A stretch of 64,000 nt of DNA from Acinetobacter chinensis (GTDB lineage: Bacteria; Pseudomonadota; Gammaproteobacteria; Pseudomonadales; Moraxellaceae), in contig NZ_CP032134.1 in assembly GCF_002165375.2 (NCBI RefSeq), positions 1,054,001 through 1,118,000 on the forward strand, written 5' to 3'. Under the pieces are notes generated by a model, which saw nothing but the letters and a program-made list of their open reading frames with translations, was not told the DNA's origin and searched no databases. The translations under genes and the position numbers were made by a program. This document shows positions 1 to 8,824 of this stretch, one piece after another; the stretch's first letter is position 1; each line of letters opens with the position of its first letter.

Positions 1-574
1 ATGCAACGTCTTTCTGACCTTCAGCAAGCGGAGCACCAACAGTGTGTACGCAAGGAATGTATTCGCCATCTGTACCCAGTACATCGTAAACAGCTTTGCC
101 CATACGAGCCATTTTACGCATGCTGACAGCAACATAAGGAGAGTCAGTGATTTCGATACCGATGTGTGCAATGTGTGAACCAAGAGGGCCCATAGAGAAT
201 GGAACCACGTACATGGTACGGCCTTCCATTGCGCCATCAAATAAACCGTTAAGACGGGCACGCATTTCTGCAGGAGCTTCCCAGTTGTTGGTCGCACCGG
301 CATCTGCCTGGTTTTCAGAACAGATATATGTACGACCTTCAACACGAGCAACGTCGGACGGATCAGAATTCGCTAAATATGAACCAGGGTGTTTTTCCTG
401 ATTCAAAGCTTGCATAGTGCCGTTAGCGATCATCAGGTCGATATAACGCTGATTTTCTTCGTCGCTTCCGTCACACCATTCAATTTTTGCAGGTTTGGTT
501 AATTTAGCAATTTCTTCAACCCATGCAATAAGCTTGGGATGACGAACGAATTCTGGTGCGTTCACTTGGGTCAT
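1..574 (-). CDS. pckG: Phosphoenolpyruvate carboxykinase (GTP), N-terminal part
   Basis: This is the first 191 codons of a gene that continues past the left edge. The reverse-strand translation begins MTQVNAPEFVRHPKLIAWVE and carries blocks typical of GTP-dependent PEP carboxykinase: WCDGSDEENQRY near residue 33, VEGRTYICSENQADAGATNN near 80-100 and PFSMGPLGSHIAHIGIE near 125. The enzyme converts oxaloacetate and GTP to PEP and CO2, the entry step of gluconeogenesis. The kinase loops and the catalytic core lie outside the window. The upstream side faces a long AT-rich gene-free stretch, so it probably has its own promoter there. Family assignment is firm; completeness cannot be judged. Confidence 0.9.
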   Translation of the reverse strand, partial: MTQVNAPEFVRHPKLIAWVEEIAKLTKPAKIEWCDGSDEENQRYIDLMIANGTMQALNQEKHPGSYLANSDPSDVARVEGRTYICSENQADAGATNNWEAPAEMRARLNGLFDGAMEGRTMYVVPFSMGPLGSHIAHIGIEITDSPYVAVSMRKMARMGKAVYDVLGTDGEYIPCVHTVGAPLAEGQKDVA

Positions 575-989
575 GGTGAGGCCTATCTAAATGTGTACAT
601 TAAAGCTGTACAAAGTATGATCTGAACAACGTGATACATTGTCCAGATGAAATATAAAAAAAAGTGGCTGTATTAAAGCATAAAATCATAAAAAAAATAA
701 GACTAAAGGAAGTATGGACTTTTTATGGAATATTGTGCTTATTTCTAATAATATTGTTTTTAATCAATCATTTATGTATTTAAATAAAGTTTATTATTTA
801 TATTTACTGTTTTTATGAGGATTATTTTTTTTAATAATATTATTTAAAAACAATATATTAGAGCTAATGTTTTTATGAGAATTATTATTGATTAAATAAA
901 TGGTGGTAATTCGAATTTTACATAAAGGTGCTTTTAATTGTCGGATATTTGGACAAAATTAGAATAAACACTTTAAAGATGTATAAAAA
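575..989. other. AT-rich gene-free stretch between pckG and the lipid kinase
   Basis: About 415 bases without a credible gene. It is very AT-rich from about 700 onward. Just upstream of pckG, two copies of the palindrome TGTACA (594-599 and 607-612) are separated by 7 bases, which could be an operator for the pckG promoter; this is inference. A 12-base motif is repeated at 808 and 868 (listed separately). No terminator or RNA gene was recognised. Confidence 0.5.
808..886. repeat. Direct repeat TGTTTTTATGAG, 60-base spacing
   Basis: The motif TGTTTTTATGAG occurs at 808-819 and again at 868-879, exactly 60 bases apart, and each copy is followed by a single variable base (G or A) and ATTATT. 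The copies lie in AT-rich DNA upstream of the lipid kinase gene. They could be a tandem duplication trace or paired protein-binding sites. The function is unknown. Confidence 0.5.
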
Positions 990-1928
990 ATGGCTGAACA
1001 GCTTAAACCTCTTTCCATCATTTATAATGAAAAATCGGGTTTCCATGCATCGGGAAAAGAGGATATTTACGAACAGCTGGTGGCTGAACTGACCCGTTAT
1101 GGTTTTGAAATTCAGTCTTATGAGATCAGTTCTGAGCCTGATTTTGATGTTCTTTTCCAGAAAGTGATCACCAGGCATCTTCAGCATCAAAACAGAGGGA
1201 TTATTGTTGCAGCTGGCGGTGATGGGACCTTGAATGCCGTTGCTTTAAGGTTGAAAGGGCAGAATATTCCGATGGGGATTTTACCTTTGGGTACTTTCAA
1301 TTATGTAGCTCGGGCGCTCGATATTCCACTGGAACTGATGCAGGCTGCAAAAGTGATCGCAACTGGAAAGAGGCGGGCTGTACATCTGGCTCAGTTGAAT
1401 GATCAGATTTATATGAACAATGCCAGTCTGGGCTTATATCCTTTATTTATTCAGAAAAGAGAGCAACTGAACAGTAAGTTTGGACGTTTTCCACTGTTTG
1501 CTTACAGTTCAGGTCTGGATGTGCTGATCAGGGACAGAAAAGAGCTGAAACTTGAGATTTCTGTGGATGGAAAGACCTATCCTGTCAAAACACCTTTGAT
1601 TTTTTTTGGAAATAATCAGCTACAGCTTGCTGACTTTAAACTGAGAATTGCGGAATGTGCTGCACTGGGTAAAGTCGCGGGAGTAGTGGTCGCCAAAAGT
1701 GATAAACGGACGCTGTTCAGACTGTTATGGCAACTGATCCGTGGGAAAATAGACAAAGCCCCTGATGTTTACAGTTTTTCAGCTGATCAGGTCATGATTG
1801 ATTCAAAAAGTAAAAAACTGACCGTGGCAATAGATGGAGAACTGGTGGAGATGAAACCACCTTTAAAGATATCCGTTCTGAAAAATGCACTGGAGGTCAT
1901 GGTTCCTGATGATTCTGCATCTGTCTGA
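990..1928 (+). CDS. YegS/DAGK-family lipid kinase
   Basis: A 312-residue protein of the diacylglycerol kinase catalytic-domain family. The nucleotide-binding loop GGDGTLN sits at residues 76-82 and is followed by the PLGTFNYVAR segment near 99-108, which occupies the place of the usual GTxND motif. Family members phosphorylate diacylglycerol, sphingoid bases or phosphatidylglycerol at the inner membrane. The actual substrate cannot be read from sequence. No signal peptide or membrane helix is visible. The 3' end overlaps the start of the following phosphoesterase by 20 bases, so the two are likely co-transcribed and translationally coupled. Confidence 0.8.
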   Translation: MAEQLKPLSIIYNEKSGFHASGKEDIYEQLVAELTRYGFEIQSYEISSEPDFDVLFQKVITRHLQHQNRGIIVAAGGDGTLNAVALRLKGQNIPMGILPLGTFNYVARALDIPLELMQAAKVIATGKRRAVHLAQLNDQIYMNNASLGLYPLFIQKREQLNSKFGRFPLFAYSSGLDVLIRDRKELKLEISVDGKTYPVKTPLIFFGNNQLQLADFKLRIAECAALGKVAGVVVAKSDKRTLFRLLWQLIRGKIDKAPDVYSFSADQVMIDSKSKKLTVAIDGELVEMKPPLKISVLKNALEVMVPDDSASV

Positions 1929-2682
1929 CCTGCATTTTGGTACTGAGAATAAAGACTGTATGGATGCCATCCGCCAGTTCTGTCAGGCTCATCAGCCTGA
2001 AGCTGTTGTGGTCAGCGGAGACCTGACCCAGCGGGCAAAATACATTGAGTTTCTGCATTGTAAAAAATTTCTGGATAGTCTGGAGCTTCCTTATCTGACC
2101 GTGCCAGGCAATCACGACATTTCTCTGTTTGATCTGTGGAACAGGGTGTTTAAACCTTTTACCCGTTACAGACTTTTTTTTGGAAATACCGATTCTGTTT
2201 TTGAAACAGAACATTTTTATCTGATTGGTCTGAACAGCATCCGCCGCAGATATCACACACGTGGACACATTTCCATGGAGCAGATTCAGTGGGTCAGCAA
2301 CAGGCTGGCTGAAGCTCCCGCAGATAAGCTAAAAATAGTAGTCACTCATCAGCCTTTTTATGTGGACAGCCAGCATGCTCACGCTGTGAAGGATTGTCCT
2401 GTACAGGGGCGGATTGCTCTGGAAAGCTGGTCTAAAAACGGACTTTTTGCTTTATTGCATGGGCATCTGCATCAGTCAGCAGTTTATGACCTGAATTATA
2501 TTTATCAGTTGAATGCCATGCATCCTGTACTTGAAATTCATGCAGGAACAGCAACTTCATATCGTCTGCATCATGGGTTCGGTAACAGCTTTAATGTCAT
2601 TCAGAATGATGGCACGGTTCAGTATTATTATTTCGATGACAGAACGAAGCGCTTTCGGACAAATGTACTCGATGAATTATAA
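1909..2682 (+). CDS. Calcineurin-like metallophosphoesterase
   Basis: A 257-residue protein with the complete set of metallophosphoesterase signatures: LSDLHFG at 5-11, VSGDLTQ at 35-41, VPGNHD at 65-70, VTHQPF near 145-150 and HGHLH near 184-188. These residues bind a dinuclear metal centre. The protein resembles the class III cyclic-nucleotide phosphodiesterase/CpdA-like branch, but the substrate is not determinable here. I chose the ATG at 1909 because GGAGG lies at 1892-1896 and the protein then starts directly with the first metal motif. An in-frame ATG at 1885 would add eight residues. It overlaps the lipid kinase gene by 20 bases. Confidence 0.8.
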   Translation: MILHLSDLHFGTENKDCMDAIRQFCQAHQPEAVVVSGDLTQRAKYIEFLHCKKFLDSLELPYLTVPGNHDISLFDLWNRVFKPFTRYRLFFGNTDSVFETEHFYLIGLNSIRRRYHTRGHISMEQIQWVSNRLAEAPADKLKIVVTHQPFYVDSQHAHAVKDCPVQGRIALESWSKNGLFALLHGHLHQSAVYDLNYIYQLNAMHPVLEIHAGTATSYRLHHGFGNSFNVIQNDGTVQYYYFDDRTKRFRTNVLDEL

Positions 2683-2746
2683 AACAGCAGAGATCATGAT
2701 TTTGCCTGAAAAAAATACAAAAAATGAATTATTTTTTCAGTTAGCC

Positions 2747-2775
2747 CTTTAAACCTTTTTTTCCATCCCCACAAA
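2747..2775 (+). promoter_or_regulatory. Possible heat-shock (sigma-32) promoter of groES-groEL
   Basis: CTTTAAA at 2747-2753 and CCCCACAAA at 2767-2775 are separated by 13 bases. This resembles the sigma-32 consensus (CTTGAAA and CCCCATNT with 13-15 bases between). It lies about 95 bases upstream of groES. No CIRCE inverted repeat was seen nearby. The assignment rests on pattern only. Confidence 0.4.
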
Positions 2776-2870
2776 AGTGGCATATCAAAAATTTTGTTGA
2801 TGACCAGGAATAAGAAGTCATCTTCACAGTGCAATTGAATGACATTGAAACAATGTCCATGGAGTTAGAA

Positions 2871-3161
2871 ATGAGCAAGATCCGTCCTTTACATGACAAC
2901 GTTGTTATCCGTCGTGTTGAAAAAGAAACCAAGACAGCTGGTGGTCTGATTCTGAGTACTTCTGCTGCTGAACAACCGGCTCAGGGTGAAGTGATTGCTG
3001 TCGGTAACGGTAAAGTAACTGACAACGGTGTACGTGCTCTGGATGTTAAAGTGGGCGATAACGTACTGTTTGGTGCTTATGCTGGTACTAAAGTAAAAGT
3101 TGAAGGTGAAGAACTTCTTGTTATGAAAGAGTCTGACATTTTAGCGGTACTGGAAGGTTAA
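2871..3161 (+). CDS. groES: Co-chaperonin GroES
   Basis: A 96-residue GroES, the usual length. It begins MSKIRPLHDNVVIRR and has the mobile-loop region KETKTAGGLILSTSAAEQPA followed by the conserved GEVIAVGNGK. It forms the heptameric lid that closes the GroEL chamber. I chose the ATG at 2871 because GGAG lies at 2861-2864 and the protein then starts at the conserved family N-terminus; an in-frame ATG at 2829 would add 14 non-conserved residues. groEL follows 68 bases downstream in the same orientation, the standard operon. Confidence 0.97.
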   Translation: MSKIRPLHDNVVIRRVEKETKTAGGLILSTSAAEQPAQGEVIAVGNGKVTDNGVRALDVKVGDNVLFGAYAGTKVKVEGEELLVMKESDILAVLEG

Positions 3162-3229
3162 TCCTTTTACCGTTGAGACTTAATACATCTGGTTATATTT
3201 GTAAAATTTAAAAGATTCAGGAGTTTAGC

Positions 3230-4864
3230 ATGTCAGCTAAAGACGTAAAATTTGGTGATTCAGCGCGTTCAAAAATGATCGCTGGTGTAAACACACTTGC
3301 AGATGCTGTAAAAGTAACTTTAGGTCCTAAAGGCCGTAACGTTGTGATCGACCGTTCTTTCGGTGCGCCGCACATCACTAAAGATGGTGTAACTGTTGCC
3401 AAAGAAATTTCTTTGAAAGACAAATTTGAAAACATGGGCGCTCAGCTGGTTCGTGAAGTATCAAGCAAAACCAATGACATCGCAGGTGACGGTACAACAA
3501 CTGCAACTGTTCTTGCTCAGGCAATTCTGAACGAAGGGATCAAATCTGTAACTGCAGGTATGAACCCAATGGATCTGAAACGCGGTATTGATCTTGCTGT
3601 AAAAGCACTGGTTGCTGAAATCAAAGCGACTGCAAAACCTGCATCAGATACCAAAGCCATTGAACAGGTCGGTTCTATCTCTGCAAACTCTGATGAGACT
3701 GTAGGTAAACTGATCGCTCAGGCAATGGAAAAAGTCGGCAAAGAAGGCGTGATCACTGTTGAAGAAGGTTCAGGCTTTGAAGATGCGCTGGACGTTGTTG
3801 AGGGTATGCAGTTTGACCGTGGTTATATCAGCCCGTACTTTGCAAACAAGCAGGACACGCTGACTGCTGAACTTGAAAACCCGTTCATTCTTCTTGTTGA
3901 CAAAAAAATCAGCAACATCCGTGAACTGATTACTGTGCTTGAAGCTGTTGCTAAAACAGGTAAACCACTTCTTATCATCGCTGAAGATGTTGAAGGCGAA
4001 GCACTGGCTACACTTGTTGTGAACAACATGCGCGGTATCATTAAAGTATGTGCGGTTAAAGCGCCTGGTTTTGGTGACCGTCGTAAAGCAATGCTTCAGG
4101 ATATCGCAATCCTGACTGGTGCAACTGTAATTTCTGAAGAAGTAGGTATGTCTCTGGAAACTGCATCTCTTCAGGACTTAGGTACTGCGCATAAAATTAC
4201 AGTATCTAAAGAAAATACTGTAATCGTTGATGGTGCAGGCGATGCAAACCAGATTGCTGAACGTGTGACTCAGATTCGTGCTCAGATTGAAGAATCAACT
4301 TCTGAATATGACAAAGAAAAACTTCAGGAACGTGTTGCTAAACTGGCAGGCGGTGTAGCGGTTATCAAAATTGGTGCTGCAACTGAAGTTGAAATGAAAG
4401 AGAAGAAAGACCGTGTTGACGATGCGCTTCATGCAACTCGTGCTGCGGTTGAAGAAGGTGTGGTCGCAGGTGGTGGTGTTGCACTGGTTCGTGCAGCGAA
4501 AGCGCTTGATGGCGTCACTGGTGTAAATGATGATCAGAACGTTGGTATCAACATTTTACGTCGTGCGATTGAAGCGCCTTTACGTCAGATCGTAGCTAAC
4601 GCAGGTGATGAGCCTTCAGTTGTGATCAACGCTGTGAAAAACGGTGAAGGTAACTTTGGTTATAACGCTGCAACTTCACAGTATGGCGACATGCTTGAAA
4701 TGGGTATTCTTGACCCAGCGAAAGTAACACGTTCTGCACTTGAGCATGCTGCATCTGTAGCAGGTTTGATGTTAACAACTGAATGTATGATTACTGATAT
4801 CCCAGAAGACAAACCAGCAATGCCTGATATGGGCGGCATGGGTGGTATGGGCGGAATGATGTAA
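3230..4864 (+). CDS. groEL: Chaperonin GroEL
   Basis: A 544-residue GroEL with the ATP-binding segment LGPKGRNVVIDRSFG near residues 31-45, the GDGTTTATVLA block near 86-96, and the characteristic flexible tail rich in Gly-Met (GGMGGMGGMM). It assembles into the double-ring folding chamber with GroES. A Shine-Dalgarno AGGAG precedes the ATG by a few bases. Length and motifs are fully standard. A rho-independent terminator closes the operon about 100 bases downstream. Confidence 0.98.
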   Translation: MSAKDVKFGDSARSKMIAGVNTLADAVKVTLGPKGRNVVIDRSFGAPHITKDGVTVAKEISLKDKFENMGAQLVREVSSKTNDIAGDGTTTATVLAQAILNEGIKSVTAGMNPMDLKRGIDLAVKALVAEIKATAKPASDTKAIEQVGSISANSDETVGKLIAQAMEKVGKEGVITVEEGSGFEDALDVVEGMQFDRGYISPYFANKQDTLTAELENPFILLVDKKISNIRELITVLEAVAKTGKPLLIIAEDVEGEALATLVVNNMRGIIKVCAVKAPGFGDRRKAMLQDIAILTGATVISEEVGMSLETASLQDLGTAHKITVSKENTVIVDGAGDANQIAERVTQIRAQIEESTSEYDKEKLQERVAKLAGGVAVIKIGAATEVEMKEKKDRVDDALHATRAAVEEGVVAGGGVALVRAAKALDGVTGVNDDQNVGINILRRAIEAPLRQIVANAGDEPSVVINAVKNGEGNFGYNAATSQYGDMLEMGILDPAKVTRSALEHAASVAGLMLTTECMITDIPEDKPAMPDMGGMGGMGGMM

Positions 4865-4959
4865 TCTGCACTGTATCAAAATAAGTGTCTGTGACGGAAT
4901 GATAATGTGCTGATCTGATCTGCATTTACTCATTCCTTTACTCACATTTATTTCCGATG

Positions 4960-4990
4960 AAAAAGGTCGCTCAATGAGCGGCCTTTTTTA
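4960..4990 (+). terminator. Terminator of the groES-groEL operon
   Basis: AAAGGTCGCT and AGCGGCCTTT form a ten-pair stem (one G-T pair) around a short CAATG loop, followed by a T run. It lies about 100 bases after groEL. The rest of the 343-base gap up to 5207 is AT-rich with no gene recognised; it presumably contains the promoter of the adhesin gene. Confidence 0.85.
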
Positions 4991-5207
4991 TTGAACTGAT
5001 ACTGTGTAAGTCGGTGTGCGAAGTATTTTATTTAAAATTTTCATGTATTTAAATTTTATAAGTGGTCAAGGTTTTTACCAGATATTTTAGTTATTCTAAT
5101 GAATAGTTAAAAGCAATCCCTAAATTGTGGGATGGAATTGGCGTTTTTGAAAAATTATAGTTCAGGAGATTTAAAAACAATAAGTAAATAACATTAAGGA
5201 TTCTAAA

Positions 5208-8200
5208 ATGAACAAAAAATATTCGTCACTGGCTCTGGCAATATGCACAATCATGCAGGCTGGAGCAGTAAAAGCCGCAATAACTGATGATGTCGATGCA
5301 CCGAATTATATAACCACACCAAACCTGACTGTAAATGGTAACGCCAATATAAATGGAGATTCCAGTGTCAGTGGAAACTCGATTGTGAATGGAAAGCTGA
5401 CCACTAATGAACTTCAAGTGAATGGTGCTGTTACAGGTTTATCACAGCTTAATGGTGGGCTGACTGTTAATGATGCAGCAGGTACATATAACCTGATGTC
5501 CATACAGGATCAGGGAAATGGTGAAGGGTATTTGCAGCTTACTGGCGATAGTTATACATCGGGAGATTCTACAGTCCAGGGAAATTCAACCGTTAATGGA
5601 AAGCTGACAGCCAGTGAGCTTCAGGTGAATGGTACGATTACAGGGCTTTCATATTTAAATGGTGGGCTGACTGTTAATGATGCAGCGGGAACTGCCCAAC
5701 TGTTTTCTATACAGGATCAGGGAAGTGGCGAAGGGTATTTGCAGCTTACTGGCGATAGTTATACATCGGGAGATTCTACAGTCCAGGGAAATTCAACAGT
5801 TAATGGAAAGTTGACAGCCAGTGAGCTTCAGGTAAACGGCACGATTACAGGGCTTTCATATTTAAATGGTGGGCTGACTGTTAATGATGCAGCGGGAACA
5901 GCTAACCTTTTTTCCATTTCAGATCAGGGAAATGGTAAAGGTGCATTATATCTCAATGGTAATAGTCATACGGTGGGGGATTCATTAGTCCAGGGAGATT
6001 CAATTGTCGGTGGAAAACTGACAGCTAGTGAGCTTCAGGTGTATGGCACGATTACAGGGCTTTCATATTTAAATGGTGGACTGACTGTTAATGATATAGC
6101 GGGAACTGCCCAACTGTTCTCTATCCAGGATCAGGGAAATGGTAAGGGTTATTTACAGCTGAATGGTGACAGTGTAACTACGGGTAATGCATGGATTCAT
6201 GGTGATACTGCAGTGGGTGGGAAACTGACAGCGAATGAACTGCAGGTGAATGGTACGATTACAGGTCTGACGCATTTGGATGGTGGTCTGGATATCAGGG
6301 ATGCTGCAGGTACCAGTAATCTTGTTTCTATTTCAGATCAGGGAAATGGTAAAGCTCATTTTTCGGTTAATGGTGACAGTGTTACCACAGGTAATGCATC
6401 GATTTATGGTGATACCACAGTGGGTGGAAAGCTGACAGCGAATGAACTGCAGGTGAATGGCACGATTACAGGTCTGACTCATCTGGATGGTGGTCTGAAT
6501 ATTAATAATGCGGCAGGTACCAGTAATCTTGTTTCTATTTCAGATCAGGGAAATGGTAAAGCTCATTTTTCTGTTAATGGTGACAGTGTTACTACGGGTA
6601 ATGCATCGATTTACGGTGATACCACAGTGGGCGGAAAGCTGACCACTACGGATCTTCAGGTGAATGGAACGCTGACTGGTTTAAATCAGATTGTCAGCGC
6701 AGACATTAAGACCCAGGCGTTTGCAGTCAATGATCCGGCAGGGGCGGTTCTATTCAGTGCTCAAAATGCTGGAAATGGGCAAGGTTTGTTTAACTTTAAT
6801 GGGCTGAGTAATTTTAATGGTAATTTGTCTGTAAGTGGGAAAGTGACGGTTCAGGATCTGGAAGTTCTGGGATTGTTACAGTTGAAAAATATTGATGCTC
6901 AGAATACTCAGATCAGTAATGTAGCCGCTGCAAATCAGGGGCATCAGGCTGTCAATTTAACACAGATGAATGACACGGCTACACAGACACTGACAGATGC
7001 AAAAGCGTTCACTACGTCAACAGCTACAACATTAAGAACAGAAGCCGCAACAGAAACCACCCGTGTCAATAAAGCCATAGCAGATGGGGATGCTGCGACC
7101 CTTGCATCAGCCAATAAAACCACAGTTGATACGGCAGCTGCGATCCGATCAGAAGCGGCAACAGAAACAACGCGTGTCAATAAAGCGATTGCAGATGGAG
7201 ATGCTGCGACCCTTGCATCAGCCAATAAAACCACAGCAGATACAGCAGCAGCCATCCGTACAGAAGCTGCAACAGAAACAACCCGTGTCAATAAAGCGAT
7301 CGCAGATGGAGATGCTGCGACCCTTGCATCAGCCAACAAAACCACAGCTGATACTGCAACCACGATCCGATCAGAAGCTGCAACAGAAACAGCCCGTGTC
7401 AATAAAGCCATCGCAGATGGAGATGCTGCAACACTGGCATCAGCCAATAAAACCACAGCAGATACAGCAGCCGCGATCCGATCAGAAGCGGCAACAGAAA
7501 CAATCCGTGTCAATAAAGCAATTTCTGATGGTGATAAAGCGACCCTGGCATCAGCCAATAAAACCACAGCAGACACTGCAACAGCCATCCGTGCAGAAAT
7601 TGCATCAGAAACAACGAAAGTCAATCAGGCAATTTCAGACGGAGATAAAGCAACACTTGCATCTGCAAACGAGACTACAGCAGACACCGCAGCAGCGATC
7701 CGTACAGAAGCCGCAACAGAAACGACCCGTGTCAACAAAGCAGTTTCAGATGGAGATAAAGCAACACTGGCTGCGGCAAATAAAACCACGGCAGATACTG
7801 CAACAGCGCTGAAAGCAGATGCCGCAAAAGAAACAGCCAGAGTCAACAAAGCTATTACAGACAGTGAGCAGTCAGCAATTGCAGCTGCCAGACAGCATAC
7901 AGATCAGACGGGTGCATCCATTATTGCTCAGGCAAAGGCTTATACAGATGCCAATGCAAATGGTTCGGTCAACGTTCAGATCAATGCTGCAGATAAAACT
8001 GCCAAAGCAACAGCACAGGGCGCAGATTCACTTGCAATTGGGGTTAATACTTTAGCAGGTGGAGATGAAGCCATTGCGATTGGTAAAAATGCACAGGCTT
8101 TAGGAAGACAGTCCATCAGCATTGGAACAGGAAACATTGTTAAAGGAAATAACTCAGGTGCATTTGGTGATCCAAACAATGTCACAGGAAATGCAAGTTA

Positions 8201-8747
8201 TGCTTTTGGTAATAATAATACCATCAGTCAGGACAATACTTTTGTGATGGGAAATAACGTCAATACAAAAGCAAAAAATGCAGTTGTCCTAGGCAATGGC
8301 TCGGCAAGTGACCGTGATAACACCGTTTCAGTGGGTGCAAGTGGCAGTGAAAGACAGGTGATCAACGTTGCAGCGGGTACGGCCAGTACAGATGCGGTCA
8401 ACGTGAAGCAGATGAAAGACGCCGATGCAAATACTTTGGCATCAGCAAGATCGTATGCAGATTCCCGGGCTGTACAGTTAAACAATAAACTGAATAATAT
8501 CGAAAAAACGGCATACAGAGGTGTTGCCATTGCTATGGCTTCTCAGCAGCCTGTGCCAAATATTAAAGCAGGGCAATATGCAGTATTTGGTGGCATTGGA
8601 CATTATGAGGGTGAATCGGCAGGTGCTTTAGGCGTCGCCAGTGTCTTTGCTGATGGACAGACTTCAGTCAGTGGTGCATTCAGTGTTGCTGGTGGCGGTG
8701 AAGTGGGTGGTCGAGTCGGTGTTTCCTACGTTTTTGGTGGTAAATAA
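5208..8747 (+). CDS. Trimeric autotransporter adhesin (YadA family)
   Basis: A 1179-residue type Vc secreted adhesin. Residues 1-23 form a signal peptide (MNKKYSSLALAICTIMQAGA). Residues ~62-475 are 69-residue repeats starting GKLTxxELQVNGTITGL. A neck-like motif (NVAAANQGHQAVNLTQM) lies near 580. Eight 37-residue alanine/threonine-rich stalk repeats follow (~606-901). Next come YadA-head-type repeats (SLAIGVNTLAGGDEAIAIG onward), a second neck (NVAAGTASTDAVNVKQM) and the C-terminal YadA beta-barrel anchor. Homotrimers of such proteins project from the outer membrane and bind host or abiotic surfaces. The protein ends VFGGK rather than in the usual terminal aromatic residue. The start is supported by AAGGA a few bases upstream. 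Confidence 0.93.
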   Translation: MNKKYSSLALAICTIMQAGAVKAAITDDVDAPNYITTPNLTVNGNANINGDSSVSGNSIVNGKLTTNELQVNGAVTGLSQLNGGLTVNDAAGTYNLMSIQDQGNGEGYLQLTGDSYTSGDSTVQGNSTVNGKLTASELQVNGTITGLSYLNGGLTVNDAAGTAQLFSIQDQGSGEGYLQLTGDSYTSGDSTVQGNSTVNGKLTASELQVNGTITGLSYLNGGLTVNDAAGTANLFSISDQGNGKGALYLNGNSHTVGDSLVQGDSIVGGKLTASELQVYGTITGLSYLNGGLTVNDIAGTAQLFSIQDQGNGKGYLQLNGDSVTTGNAWIHGDTAVGGKLTANELQVNGTITGLTHLDGGLDIRDAAGTSNLVSISDQGNGKAHFSVNGDSVTTGNASIYGDTTVGGKLTANELQVNGTITGLTHLDGGLNINNAAGTSNLVSISDQGNGKAHFSVNGDSVTTGNASIYGDTTVGGKLTTTDLQVNGTLTGLNQIVSADIKTQAFAVNDPAGAVLFSAQNAGNGQGLFNFNGLSNFNGNLSVSGKVTVQDLEVLGLLQLKNIDAQNTQISNVAAANQGHQAVNLTQMNDTATQTLTDAKAFTTSTATTLRTEAATETTRVNKAIADGDAATLASANKTTVDTAAAIRSEAATETTRVNKAIADGDAATLASANKTTADTAAAIRTEAATETTRVNKAIADGDAATLASANKTTADTATTIRSEAATETARVNKAIADGDAATLASANKTTADTAAAIRSEAATETIRVNKAISDGDKATLASANKTTADTATAIRAEIASETTKVNQAISDGDKATLASANETTADTAAAIRTEAATETTRVNKAVSDGDKATLAAANKTTADTATALKADAAKETARVNKAITDSEQSAIAAARQHTDQTGASIIAQAKAYTDANANGSVNVQINAADKTAKATAQGADSLAIGVNTLAGGDEAIAIGKNAQALGRQSISIGTGNIVKGNNSGAFGDPNNVTGNASYAFGNNNTISQDNTFVMGNNVNTKAKNAVVLGNGSASDRDNTVSVGASGSERQVINVAAGTASTDAVNVKQMKDADANTLASARSYADSRAVQLNNKLNNIEKTAYRGVAIAMASQQPVPNIKAGQYAVFGGIGHYEGESAGALGVASVFADGQTSVSGAFSVAGGGEVGGRVGVSYVFGGK
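5391..6632 (+). repeat. 207-base tandem repeat in the adhesin passenger
   Basis: The codons for Gly-Lys-Leu-Thr recur at 5391, 5598, 5805, 6012, 6219, 6426 and 6633, an exact 207-base period with no indel over six full units. A degenerate seventh unit follows. Each unit encodes 69 residues. Units 2 and 3 are nearly identical, as are units 5 and 6, which suggests recent duplication or conversion. Confidence 0.9.
7023..7910 (+). repeat. 111-base tandem repeat in the adhesin stalk
   Basis: Eight units of 111 bases (37 residues each, type IRSEAATETTRVNKAIADGD). For example, the ACCCTTGCATCA block recurs at 7098, 7209 and 7320. The first four or five units are highly similar; the last is diverged. 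Because of the repeat, long open frames also appear on the opposite strand here; these are shadows. Confidence 0.9.
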
Positions 8748-8778
8748 AGCCTGAACAGACTGAATGATCATGTACCAG

Positions 8779-8824
8779 AGCAGACTGAATGAATGAATGA
8801 ATGAATTATTTTGGTCTGCTTTTT
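8779..8824 (+). terminator. Probable terminator of the adhesin gene, with TGAA tandem repeat in the loop
   Basis: AGCAGAC (8779-8785) pairs with GTCTGCT (8814-8820), followed by a T run. The loop contains five tandem TGAA copies (8786-8805), which could vary in number. The loop is long for a terminator, so confidence is moderate. Confidence 0.5.

Noticed and set aside
6944..7624. Long reverse-strand open frame (226 codons) under the adhesin stalk
   Set aside because: It arises from the 111-base repeat lacking stops on the opposite strand; its translation is itself a simple repeat with no family features, and the forward gene is certain.
7084..7812. Second forward frame of 242 codons inside the stalk repeat
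   Set aside because: Same cause: periodic DNA open in another frame, giving low-complexity Gln/Lys-rich protein without a ribosome site.
5391..7910. CRISPR array or DNA satellite
   Set aside because: The repeats are long, in frame and encode the adhesin; there are no unique spacers.
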